From: Allomuricauda sp. F6463D
GTDB lineage: Bacteria; Bacteroidota; Bacteroidia; Flavobacteriales; Flavobacteriaceae
Direction: 5' to 3'
Length of the DNA stretch: 64,000 nt
Assembly: GCF_023015965.1 (NCBI RefSeq)
Contig: NZ_JALKAN010000001.1
Coordinates: 1 to 64,000 of the forward strand
A program made the position numbers and the translations under genes. The notes under the pieces were generated by a model. That model had not been told where the DNA came from, did no database searches, and worked only from the letters and a program-made list of their open reading frames with translations. Below, in pieces: positions 43,970-52,640 of the stretch; the stretch's first letter is position 1; the number at the start of each line of letters is the position of its first letter.

Positions 43970-44809
43970 ATGAAGTACCAAAAACTGCTATCAGTATTTG
44001 AGGGCCAATTAGAGTCCTTGGAGAGTGGAAACGGTGATATCCTCTACAAAGCGGAGAAGGGGATTGCACTGGTAGAAAAAAGTATACGCAAACTACAAAA
44101 GGAAATAGGAGGGAAGGTCTTCGAGACGCAATCTGACGAGATTTATTTTTTTAAGCATGTCAAACCACAAATCTTTAGCAAGCTCATCTATTATGTCAGG
44201 CTCTTTAGTATTGAAAGCAAACGTCCCCGTGGCAAGAATATGGCCCAAATCAAATACCTCCAGCAGCAGATCGATAAGTTACAGACCTTTTTCAATGACA
44301 ATCTCGAATTCTACAATTATTACCGGAGAGGTGCGATGTCCATGGACGAACAGTATTTTGTCCGGGGCAATCGGGACCTGCGCATGCCCTTGGAATCCTT
44401 TCACTTTCTGATCGATGATCAGTTCTCCACCTGTCAGGACGGTACAGTGGCCACTATCATGGCCTACGATATGCTCATTGTATACTTACGAAAGGAGGTA
44501 GATGACCTAAACAATTCTCTGGAACCCCAAAAGAACACACCTATGGAAAAACCTTCTAAATTATTCTGGACCGGGAGCAAGACCGATCTCATCGAATTGC
44601 TCTATGCGCTCCATGCCAGTAATGCCGTAAATAGTGGAACGGTCGACATCAAGGAGCTGGCTTCCCATTTTGAGCATTTTTACAATGTGGACCTGGGCAA
44701 TTACTACCATACCTTTATCGAGATACGGGCGAGGAAAAACAGCAAAACACGCTTTTTGGACAAGCTTATCGAAATGCTCAACCAACGGATGCGTTCCTTG
44801 GATGAATGA
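43970..44809 (+). CDS. rteC: RteC-like protein
   Basis: The protein is 279 aa. The C-terminal part, FWTGSKTDLIELLYALHASNAVNSGTVDIKELASHFEHFYNVDLGNYYHTFIEIRARK in overall pattern, is characteristic of RteC, the regulator that activates excision of Bacteroides CTnDOT-type elements. The first half is helical and charged. I chose the ATG at 43970; an upstream TTG at 43961 in the same frame is less likely. Its presence marks a conjugative or mobilisable element, and RteC homologues in flavobacteria usually accompany a HTH protein and replication-type genes, as here. Confidence 0.88.
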   Translation: MKYQKLLSVFEGQLESLESGNGDILYKAEKGIALVEKSIRKLQKEIGGKVFETQSDEIYFFKHVKPQIFSKLIYYVRLFSIESKRPRGKNMAQIKYLQQQIDKLQTFFNDNLEFYNYYRRGAMSMDEQYFVRGNRDLRMPLESFHFLIDDQFSTCQDGTVATIMAYDMLIVYLRKEVDDLNNSLEPQKNTPMEKPSKLFWTGSKTDLIELLYALHASNAVNSGTVDIKELASHFEHFYNVDLGNYYHTFIEIRARKNSKTRFLDKLIEMLNQRMRSLDE

Positions 44810-45082
44810 ATGCAGAACTTTCCCAAGTGGGTACCTAGGTGGGAATTTTGGTATTGGAAGGGTGAGGGTGGTTGTTTCATGTTTTTTTTTCGGGATGCTT
44901 GTTTCAAATAAGGTCAAACGGCATCAGAAATAATGTCCATAAATCGTTCCCTAGGTGAGGCCCAACTCTAGAAGTTTATTGAAAATCCTTTATAAGATTT
45001 GTACCCGAAAGTCAAATCAGTGATTGGACCATCAAATTTGTTGCGACTAATGCGGTGGTCCTTTCTTTTAAATTCAAATCAT

Positions 45083-45361
45083 ATGGGAGCGACCATTGTT
45101 ACGACAAAAGACCTCATGGAGTTCAAACTGGAACTACTGGAGGACATTAAAACGTTATTGGAGCACAATTCAGGGACGGCCAATAAAAAATGGCTCAGAT
45201 CAAAGGAAGTACGCAAACTCTTGGGCATATCCCCGGGGACATTGCAAAACCTTAGGGTCAACGGCACTTTGCCCTTTACACGGATAGGCGGGGTGCTGTA
45301 CTATGAACAGGGAGAGATCCAGGAGGTCCTTGAACAGAACAAGGTCCATAATCGGATCTAG
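45083..45361 (+). CDS. Excisionase-like helix-turn-helix protein
   Basis: The 92-aa protein has a MerR/HTH_17-type DNA-binding fold: KKWLRSKEVRKLLGISPGTLQNLRVNGTLPFTRIGGVLYYEQGEIQEVLEQ. This is the common Xis-like protein of Bacteroidota mobile elements. The ATG at 45083 gives MGATIVTTKDLMEFK; an upstream extension lacks support. It precedes, by 3 nt, a replication-type gene with a TTG start. Role: binds element ends to favour excision or regulates neighbours. Confidence 0.85.
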   Translation: MGATIVTTKDLMEFKLELLEDIKTLLEHNSGTANKKWLRSKEVRKLLGISPGTLQNLRVNGTLPFTRIGGVLYYEQGEIQEVLEQNKVHNRI

Positions 45362-45364
45362 GCT

Positions 45365-45907
45365 TTGGGCGATATCAATTACATCAAACATTTGAACGGG
45401 GTCTTCGGACAGTTTACCAAGGACGGCCGTTTGAACCCGACCCATATCAGTCTTTATGTAGCCCTGTTCCAGCTTTGGAACAATAATTTTTTCAGGGAGT
45501 CCTTTTACATCAATAGGGAAGAGGTGATGGAATTTTCCAAGATCGGGTCCAAATCCACCTATCACCGTTGTATCAAGGAGCTCAGCCATTGGGATTATAT
45601 CCGCTATGAGCCATCGCACAACCCGTTCAAGGGCAGCCGTATCAAGATGTTCGATTTTGGGACAAGTGGTGGACAAGTAGTGTACCCAAGCCATACCAAT
45701 TTTGGGACAAGCAGTGGACAAGCACTGGTACCTATAAACAAACCTATACAAACCAAGAAAAACAATAGAAACAGTGAAAAACCGGAAAATTCAAAAAAAT
45801 CAACTTCCCATACCTCTGAAAGCAAGGACAAACAGCTTAGGGCCACTGTCCCAAATAGGGACAACCTCAGGACCACCACGGACAAAGATTACCATCAGCC
45901 GCTTTGA
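45365..45907 (+). CDS. Putative replication/DNA-binding protein of a mobile element
   Basis: The 180-aa protein starts with TTG (no suitable ATG). Its N-terminal winged-helix-type region is LNPTHISLYVALFQLWNNNFFRESFYINREEVMEFSKIGSKSTYHRCIKELSHWDYIRYEPS, resembling the helix-turn-helix part of Rep or DnaD-like proteins, followed by a low-complexity Thr/Ser/Lys-rich tail. In mobile elements such a gene next to a DnaC-like ATPase often loads replication. It overlaps the next gene by 4 nt (TTGA), so translation is coupled. Exact role unknown. Confidence 0.65.
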   Translation: MGDINYIKHLNGVFGQFTKDGRLNPTHISLYVALFQLWNNNFFRESFYINREEVMEFSKIGSKSTYHRCIKELSHWDYIRYEPSHNPFKGSRIKMFDFGTSGGQVVYPSHTNFGTSSGQALVPINKPIQTKKNNRNSEKPENSKKSTSHTSESKDKQLRATVPNRDNLRTTTDKDYHQPL

Positions 45908-46566
45908 ACTATCGATCACCACATATCATCACCGAGGATACGGTCCAATATGAACTGGGAACACTAAAGGGGCGTGAGATCCACTATGATTTCGAGAAGA
46001 TGTTGGTCTATTTGGAGGCCAAGGGCAAGCTGTTGTTCGGAAAAAAGTTCAAAATCTATAGGGAAGATCGAGAAATCATTTACCAATTGTGCCTCTATTT
46101 TATACGGGACAGGGCACGGTGTTCGCAGTTGGGAATCGATATTGACAAGGGCGTGCTCCTATCAGGACCCGTTGGATGTGGTAAGACCAGCTTGATGAAA
46201 TTATTGAAGTTCATGGTCCCGCACCAAAGGCCCTATCAGGTGATTCCAAGCCGGAACATTGTGTTCGGGTTCAATCATCTCGGGTTCAAGATCATTGGGG
46301 ACTACGGGGACGCCCAGTTGTATTGTTTTGATGACCTGGGCATTGAGCCCGAGGGTGTTCATTTTGGCAAGGAATGCAATGTAATGGGGGAAGTTTTGCT
46401 ATCCCGATACGAGTTGTTCCGGAATGCAAAAAGAAAAACACATGCCACGACCAATTTGAATGCCGAGGAATTGGAAGCACGTTACGGAAATCGGGTAAGG
46501 TCGCGCATGCGGGAACTGTTCAATCTGGTTGCGTTTGACAACAGGAGCAGGGACAAGCGCATCTGA
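45904..46566 (+). CDS. DnaC-like AAA ATPase of a mobile element
   Basis: The 220-aa protein has a P-loop, GPVGCGKTSLMKLL, and a Walker B-like motif, LYCFDDLGIE. Later comes RKTHATTNLNAEELEARYGNRVRSRMRELFNLVAFDNRSRDKR, the sensor/arginine region of DnaC/IstB-type helicase loaders. It starts at TTG within the TTGA overlap with the upstream gene. Together with that gene it looks like the replication unit of a mobilisable element whose conjugation genes may be those at 12.7-18 kb. The plus-strand mobile genes stop here. Confidence 0.85.
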   Translation: MNYRSPHIITEDTVQYELGTLKGREIHYDFEKMLVYLEAKGKLLFGKKFKIYREDREIIYQLCLYFIRDRARCSQLGIDIDKGVLLSGPVGCGKTSLMKLLKFMVPHQRPYQVIPSRNIVFGFNHLGFKIIGDYGDAQLYCFDDLGIEPEGVHFGKECNVMGEVLLSRYELFRNAKRKTHATTNLNAEELEARYGNRVRSRMRELFNLVAFDNRSRDKRI

Positions 46567-46839
46567 CTTATAGTTGGGACAGTGAACACCTGTTGCCGAA
46601 GTGGCACAGGGATTCGAAGATTCTAAGTTGTAGTCAGGTACCGATCTAAGATGTCCTAATGGGTGCCCTCTTTTATTTGTGGCTTTTTAAAGTGTTGCTT
46701 TTCAATATGTTGATATTTGGGTTCGAATAGGGCCTGGATTGGAAAGGTTTTTGGACATTTATGGGAGCGTATTTTACTATATTCTAATTTAGAAAGTCTA
46801 TAATTCACCTGAAGATGCCGCTAGAGAGGTGTTTTGGGG
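46567..46839. other. Gene-free stretch after the mobile-element module
   Basis: No gene is seen. This is the likely right boundary of the island, before the phosphoinositide locus. I looked for a copy of the att core sequence at 8626-8665 and found only the weak match ACATCTGTATA at 46852-46862, which is not enough to call an attachment site. Confidence 0.35.
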
Positions 46840-46940
46840 GTGTCTACTTAAACATCTGTATATAAATTGATTATGCTTTGGCTGTTGGTTCTGGCACTCC
46901 CGACGAATCACTAAATAGGTGGTGTTTAAGTAAAGTCCAC
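46840..46940. repeat. 101-bp segment with imperfect inverted ends (MITE-like)
   Basis: GTGTCTACTTAAACATC (46840-46856) and GGTGTTTAAGTAAAGTCCAC (46921-46940) are imperfect inverted repeats that share the exact core TACTTAAACA/TGTTTAAGTA (46845-46854 and 46923-46932). The segment contains no gene. Such ends suggest a small non-autonomous element or the residue of an insertion sequence at the island border. Confidence 0.4.
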
Positions 46941-47277
46941 GGACTGATTTAAAGGTATTTAGTTTTTAAGTATTCATCTGATATCATAAAAAGGTGTAGA
47001 GTTCGGTGAATGGTTCAGTACGTTCCATGTGAATAATTTAATTATAGTTTGGAATAAGCAAACAAACATCCTTTAAAATGTGCGAAGCGATGATTAAAAG
47101 GAGACGTGAACCTTAAAGCTTTTGTCATTCCTACATTATGTAATAAAATGAAGTTTTCCGGAATTGTAGTCAAGATTTCATGATTATGGACCTTGATGGG
47201 TGAAAACTTGGGAACGGGTTTGTTCCCAAGTTCACTTAACAACAGCACTTAAAGCTAACTAAACTAACTGTAAAATT
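46941..47277. other. Gap before the phosphatase fusion gene
   Basis: No gene or clear terminator is seen. The stretch ACTTGGGAACGG/CCCAAGTT around 47205-47232 can form a hairpin (AACTTGGGAAC with GTTCCCAAGTT) near the end of the minus-strand phosphatase fusion and may be its terminator. Confidence 0.4.
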
Positions 47278-49101
47278 TTACTTATGTGTTTGTACATTTA
47301 GAATTTCCATGATTTTATGGAAAACTTCGCTATTCTCGTAAATGCCCTGAAATTTATGCGAATATGGGCCATAGGCAAAAATGGGAACCATAGCGGCTGT
47401 ATGGTCATATGTAGTAAAATCTCCTTCGACCCAGTTATCTTGGATATTTCCCTGCGGAATACTAAACCCTGAAGTTTCATGGTCCGCAGTTATAATTACG
47501 AGCGTATTACCAGAGTTATCAGCAAATTTGATAGCTTCGGTTATGGCCTCATCAAAATCTATGCCCTCACTTACAATGCCTGGCACATTGTTTTGGTGGG
47601 CATATTTATCAATCTTGGCGCCTTCCACCATCAAGAAAAAAGGTTGTTTTTTTGAGTTGAGAAAAGCAATGCCGTTTTTGGTGGCTCTGGCCAATAGATT
47701 GTCTCTGCCTTCTATAATTCCAGGCAAATCACCCTTTGCAAAGAAATGTCCGACTTTTTTATCTTTTGATCTGCCTATATCCTCTACACTTTGCATTATT
47801 TGAAAACCTTTTAGGGTCTCCTTGTTGTCAAAATCCAGTTCACCACCTCCCATGAACAACGAAAGTTTACTCTTGGATAAATCAGAAACAATACCATCGG
47901 TTAATGATCGATCTTCTTGATGTGCATAAAAGGATGCTGGAGTGGCTCCTGTTAACTTGTCAGTGGTTATACATCCAGAAATATAACCTGCCTTGGAAAG
48001 GACTTCTGGGATATTGGCCAAGGGAGCCCTCAGGGTATCCAATCCAACAGCCCGGTTATAGGTTTTTGCCCCTGTTGCCAAAGCTGTACCGGCAGCGGCC
48101 GAGTCAGTGGTAAAATCATCTGCGGAGGCTGTTTTTAAAAAACCGATACTCTTAAGTTGGGTCAGGGTCAAAGCTCCGCCATTGGCTAAAACGGAAGCAG
48201 AAATATGGGACAACCCATTTCCGTCACCGATAAGCAAAATAACGTTCTCAACGGTGCGTTCTTTTTGATCGGAAGTATAACGTGGCTTATAAATTTTCGA
48301 AATCTGTTTGGTTTGAAAAGACCTTTTTGGCAAAGAGGCGAGAAATTTCCTACATTCAAAAGGTGTGTCGGTATTTATATAGTCTACATTAAGTTTGGCC
48401 AAAGCCCTCCATGCCGACTTGGTGTCTGGTGTGGCCCAAAATCTGAATGGTTTGCCATAGCTATGCGCTTTTTCAATCGTCGCTTTTACTTTTGTATAGT
48501 CCTCTGTTGTTAATCTGCCTAATCCATTCCATTTGGATGTCTTCTTAAAATTGAGACTGATAAGTGCGACCTTGCTCCACTGTTTTGGGTCATTGATGTT
48601 CTCCAGGCTTTGATAATCGAACATAATGTAAGATGGATAGTTCAAATAGGTGTTAACGGGAGGGCGGTTCCCGGAGATGGTAAGGATGATATTCGGATTT
48701 TTTCGAATCTCAGGATATTTTTGTAATACCGATATCAAACTTTCCAAGGTCGATACCGCTTCGGACTTTACATCAATCAACAGTTGTAACGGCGTTTGGC
48801 CTAGCAAGTCCAAGGTAATTGCTTTTTGTATCGGCTGAAAATATAGGTTTTCAATTGTTCGGTCATTGATTATTTCAGAGGCCTCATGGGTAGCATACAG
48901 TTTGCCATCTCTTAAATATATATCCACTTCAATAGATCTGGCTCCTCCAGACAAAGCCTTCCAGAAAGGAAAATCTTGTTCATAGTCATTGTGTGAATGT
49001 ACCTCTTGTGCAGCTATTTGTGTGAGGAACAAAGATGTCAGACAAAAAAAGATGCTTACATGGAATTTGACATATTTGAAACCTCCGAAAGAAAAGTACA
49101 T
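47278..49101 (-). CDS. Secreted fusion: GDPD/PI-PLC-like phosphodiesterase plus alkaline phosphatase
   Basis: The 607-aa protein has a signal peptide (YVKFHVSIFFCLTSLFLTQIAAQ) and a phosphodiesterase domain (about 30-265). Its motif is HSHNDY with H35/H37, E58 and D60 (SIEVDIYLRDG), and a further His (ATHEA). An alkaline phosphatase domain follows (about 275-607) with ILLIGDGNG, nucleophile region TTDSAAAGTALATG, ITADHETSG and a final DHTAAMVPIFAYG. I placed the start at residue 20 of the longer frame, where the signal peptide begins. The fusion could release phosphate and alcohol from phosphodiesters such as glycerophosphoinositol. It is divergent from susC across two LacI operators. Confidence 0.85.
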   Translation of the reverse strand: MYFSFGGFKYVKFHVSIFFCLTSLFLTQIAAQEVHSHNDYEQDFPFWKALSGGARSIEVDIYLRDGKLYATHEASEIINDRTIENLYFQPIQKAITLDLLGQTPLQLLIDVKSEAVSTLESLISVLQKYPEIRKNPNIILTISGNRPPVNTYLNYPSYIMFDYQSLENINDPKQWSKVALISLNFKKTSKWNGLGRLTTEDYTKVKATIEKAHSYGKPFRFWATPDTKSAWRALAKLNVDYINTDTPFECRKFLASLPKRSFQTKQISKIYKPRYTSDQKERTVENVILLIGDGNGLSHISASVLANGGALTLTQLKSIGFLKTASADDFTTDSAAAGTALATGAKTYNRAVGLDTLRAPLANIPEVLSKAGYISGCITTDKLTGATPASFYAHQEDRSLTDGIVSDLSKSKLSLFMGGGELDFDNKETLKGFQIMQSVEDIGRSKDKKVGHFFAKGDLPGIIEGRDNLLARATKNGIAFLNSKKQPFFLMVEGAKIDKYAHQNNVPGIVSEGIDFDEAITEAIKFADNSGNTLVIITADHETSGFSIPQGNIQDNWVEGDFTTYDHTAAMVPIFAYGPYSHKFQGIYENSEVFHKIMEILNVQTHK

Positions 49102-49204
49102 AAAATAAGTTTTTGTTAAACGAAAATATAACGAGAAAGTATAATTGTAATCAAACAACTATCCCTCCAAAACAACAACAAAATTCCTATTTGCAAAAAA
49201 ATAA

Positions 49205-49224
49205 TTGTGCAAACCTTTGCACAA
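49205..49224. promoter_or_regulatory. LacI-type operator 1 (phosphatase/susC intergenic)
   Basis: TTGTGCAAACCTTTGCACAA is a near-perfect palindrome (core TGCAAACCTTTGCA at 49208-49221). Copies at 49369-49382 and 59782-59795 are identical in the 14-nt core. It lies 104 nt upstream of the phosphatase fusion start. The LacI-family gene at 58722 is the likely partner. Confidence 0.8.
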
Positions 49225-49368
49225 AATAGGAATGTTGTTCATTAATTTTCAAATAGTTGAAGTGATAAATTGATCCGCCACCGATATAGACTGAAATGGA
49301 GCCGTTTGTTGAATTAAAAAACGTATGTGAATACAAGGTTAAATACTTGCAAATTAAAGATTAACCAA

Positions 49369-49382
49369 TGCAAACCTTTGCA
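49369..49382. promoter_or_regulatory. LacI-type operator 2 (upstream of susC)
   Basis: TGCAAACCTTTGCA is identical to the core of the other two copies. It lies 84 nt before the susC ATG (49466), where it could block transcription. A half-site TTGCAAA is at 49347-49353. Spacing from operator 1 is 161 bp, compatible with looping. Confidence 0.8.
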
Positions 49383-49465
49383 TAAAGTTTTAATCTTGCC
49401 TTGTTATCAAAATCGTTTTTTTATTGTTATTTGGTTGGCGAATTAACAAAAACAACTATCCAAAC

Positions 49466-52400
49466 ATGAAGAAATTTAAATTTTTGATATTCATTTTTCT
49501 TATTGGTGTTTCTACCTCTGTGTGGGCACAACAAACAATAAGCGGTACGGTATCCGATAGTGAGGGGGTACCCTTGCCAGGAGCAAGTATTATAGAAAAG
49601 GGTACTACCATCGGTACAGTTTCAGATTTTAATGGGCAGTACACTATTACAACTTCATCGAATGCCCCTACATTGGTGGTTTCCTACTTGGGGTTTCAAA
49701 CAATGGAAAAGAAGGCATCTCCGGCTACTCAAACGATTGATTTCAGTTTGGAGGAGTCTAGCAATGTGCTGGATGATGTGGTCGTAATTGGTTATGGAAC
49801 GAGTTCGAAAGAAAAAATAACCGGAGCAGTGGCTAGTGTTGGTGCAGAGGAGATTCAACAGTACTCAAACGCCAATATAGATCAAGCCATTGTTGGGAAA
49901 TTACCAGGGGTGGATATTTTAACCAACGCCAGAAACCCTGGAGATGGCAATACAATAACTATTAGGGGGGCAGGTTCGATCACAAGGGATGCCAATCCTT
50001 TGGTGGTCGTGGATGGTTTTCCATTGGCAGAAGGAAGTTCCTTAAACGTGCTCAACCCCAATGACATTGAAAGTATCGACGTTATTAAGGATGCTGCTTC
50101 CTCCGCCATATATGGTTCACGTGCAGCCAATGGACTGATAATGGTAACAACCAAAAAAGGAAGAAGCAAGAAACCAACCGTACAGCTACGTTCCGTAATG
50201 GGAATCCAGGAACGTACCGGTACTTATGACTTGTTGAATGCCTATGATGCAGCGGTCTTTTTTAAAGATGCCCGTAACAATGCATATGTGAAAAACCACC
50301 CTGGGGCAAATATCAACGATACGGAAGCAGAACGTATTGCCAATGGTGCCAATGTTAGAGAGTTAATACTTGATTATACAGTGCCTTACCTTAATAATGA
50401 ACAAGGGTTGACTGATTTTGATTGGGAAGATGCTGTATACAGGGCCGGAATTGTACAGAATCATCATGTAAGTGTCTCCGGTGCTACCGAAAATACCGAT
50501 TATGCGGTATCGCTTGGGTATACCGATGAGGAAGGTATTGTAACTTCAGCAGATCAACAGCGTTATACAGCGAACATCAAGGTAAATACCAGATTGGGCA
50601 AACACTTCAAATATGGGGTCAATGTCAATGGATATTATGCGGAACGCGGACTCACTAATGGAAGCAACCAATATCGATACCCCATAGATCCTGCAGGAAG
50701 AGCAATGGTGTATATGTATCCTTTCTTTTCAGCCTATGATGACACCCATCCCACAGGATATAATATCGAGGCACAGATTCGGGCAAATAGACCTTACAAT
50801 GCCAATATGCAGGAAAACCCAGTGGCCATGGCCGAATTATCCAAATACCAACGAAGGGAGTTCAGAACTTTTGGGAACACATACCTTTCTTATGAGCCTA
50901 TCAAGAATTTGGAACTGAAAACATCTTTGGGCTTTCTCTACCATTCAAGCTTTACAGATCAATTCGCCCCGATGTTGACAGGAGCTTATAGGGAATTAAT
51001 TAGCGAACGGAACTCACAACAGGGGTCAGAGAGCAGAAGTGACCAAGGTGATGTTTTGATTGAAAATACGGCAAACTATACTTTTGATGCAGGAAAACAC
51101 TCGTTCAATGCCTTGTTGGGACAGAGTTTCCAGAAAAGTACTTATGCCTCACTCTCTGTAGATGGATTTGATTTTCCCAATGATATTATTGAAAATATAG
51201 ATGGATCAACATTACAAACAGCAGGTGCCTCTAGGAGTAGATGGACACAATTGTCCTATTTCGGGAGACTAATGTACAATTATGACAATACCTACTTTCT
51301 ATCAGGTTCCATTCGAACTGATGGATCCTCACGCTTTGGTAGTGACAATAGGTACGGTACCTTTGGGTCATTTTCGGCAGGTTGGGTACTGAGCAATGAA
51401 TCCTTTTTTCCAGAAAATGATATCCTTACATATACCAAACTAAGATATAGTTGGGGGCAGACAGGAAATAACCAGATTGGGAATTACGCACAATATGCTT
51501 CGATAAGCACAGGAAGGGATTATCCATATGACAGTACATTGCATCCAGGAGCAGCACCATCTAGTGCCCCATCTTATAATTTAGGGTGGGAAACCAATAC
51601 ATCCAATAATTTCGGTGTAGACCTTAGTTTTTTCCATAAGATCAGATTGGGTGTTGATTATTACATAGCGGACATAACCGACTTACTACTTGATAGACCG
51701 GTTCCCAAACATACTGGCTTTAATGAATCATTGCAAAATATCGGTGAAATGCAGAACAAGGGCTGGGAATTTAATATTGGTGCCTCGGATTTCAAGCTAG
51801 GCGATCTTAGCCTTGGTGTAAATGCCAATCTTGCGACAAATAACAATGAAATCATTTCCTTGGGAGGGGCTGATGAGCTATATGAAGGAAGCAATCAAAG
51901 GTTTATAACCAGAGTGGGTGAATCTTTGGCCAATTTATATGGTTACAAAATTGTGGGTATTCTAAAATCCGAAGAAGAGGTACAAGAATACAGGAGCAGA
52001 AAAAACACGACGCTTTCCTCAGAAGTGGGAGACTATATTTTCCAGGATACTGATGGCAATGATGTCATTGATGCCGATGATAGGGTGCTTTTGGGCGATT
52101 ACAATGCCGAGGTGACCTATGGTTTTGGAATCAATCTGGCTTATAAAGGATTTGATTTCAACATGAACTTTAATGGAACCATGGGAAGGGTTGCATTTGA
52201 TGAAATGACCTCACGCTATTTGGAATATGGAGAGGCTTTCACCAATACCAATTATCACTATTTCAATAATTACTGGGACCCTACTCGAAATCCGGAAGGA
52301 TTCTTGTCACCCCCTGATGCATATGGAAACACAGCAACAAGAAAGGCCAGTAGGAACCCTACCAATTATAATGTGTTGGATGCGGATTATTTAAGGTTGA

Positions 52401-52627
52401 GGAGTGTGCAATTGGGGTATAACCTGCCCAAATCAATTTTGGAGCAATTACACCTTCAAAGCTTGAGAGTGTATGTGTCTGCCAATAACTTACATACTTG
52501 GACTGACTACAGAGGTATGAATCCAGATGGGGGTAACACTGGAAACCCACTCAATAGAGGGCACATACAGGGAACCACTGCTGTTCCACGACTAATTTCC
52601 GCAGGTATTAATCTATCATTTCAATAA
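49466..52627 (+). CDS. SusC-type TonB-dependent transporter of the phosphoinositide locus
   Basis: The 1053-aa protein has the signal peptide MKKFKFLIFIFLIGVSTSVWA and a CarboxypepD_reg domain (TISGTVSDSEGVPLPGASIIEKGTTIGTVSDFNGQYTI). The plug carries NPNDIESIDVIKDAASSAIYGSRAANGLIMVTTKKG, and a beta-barrel follows. The ATG at 49466 begins the signal peptide; a longer frame from 49424 is not needed. Under LacI-operator control it should import a substrate released by the neighbouring secreted enzymes. The linked genes make inositol-containing phosphates or lipids the best guess. Confidence 0.95.
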   Translation: MKKFKFLIFIFLIGVSTSVWAQQTISGTVSDSEGVPLPGASIIEKGTTIGTVSDFNGQYTITTSSNAPTLVVSYLGFQTMEKKASPATQTIDFSLEESSNVLDDVVVIGYGTSSKEKITGAVASVGAEEIQQYSNANIDQAIVGKLPGVDILTNARNPGDGNTITIRGAGSITRDANPLVVVDGFPLAEGSSLNVLNPNDIESIDVIKDAASSAIYGSRAANGLIMVTTKKGRSKKPTVQLRSVMGIQERTGTYDLLNAYDAAVFFKDARNNAYVKNHPGANINDTEAERIANGANVRELILDYTVPYLNNEQGLTDFDWEDAVYRAGIVQNHHVSVSGATENTDYAVSLGYTDEEGIVTSADQQRYTANIKVNTRLGKHFKYGVNVNGYYAERGLTNGSNQYRYPIDPAGRAMVYMYPFFSAYDDTHPTGYNIEAQIRANRPYNANMQENPVAMAELSKYQRREFRTFGNTYLSYEPIKNLELKTSLGFLYHSSFTDQFAPMLTGAYRELISERNSQQGSESRSDQGDVLIENTANYTFDAGKHSFNALLGQSFQKSTYASLSVDGFDFPNDIIENIDGSTLQTAGASRSRWTQLSYFGRLMYNYDNTYFLSGSIRTDGSSRFGSDNRYGTFGSFSAGWVLSNESFFPENDILTYTKLRYSWGQTGNNQIGNYAQYASISTGRDYPYDSTLHPGAAPSSAPSYNLGWETNTSNNFGVDLSFFHKIRLGVDYYIADITDLLLDRPVPKHTGFNESLQNIGEMQNKGWEFNIGASDFKLGDLSLGVNANLATNNNEIISLGGADELYEGSNQRFITRVGESLANLYGYKIVGILKSEEEVQEYRSRKNTTLSSEVGDYIFQDTDGNDVIDADDRVLLGDYNAEVTYGFGINLAYKGFDFNMNFNGTMGRVAFDEMTSRYLEYGEAFTNTNYHYFNNYWDPTRNPEGFLSPPDAYGNTATRKASRNPTNYNVLDADYLRLRSVQLGYNLPKSILEQLHLQSLRVYVSANNLHTWTDYRGMNPDGGNTGNPLNRGHIQGTTAVPRLISAGINLSFQ

Positions 52628-52640
52628 AAAAAATAAAAAG

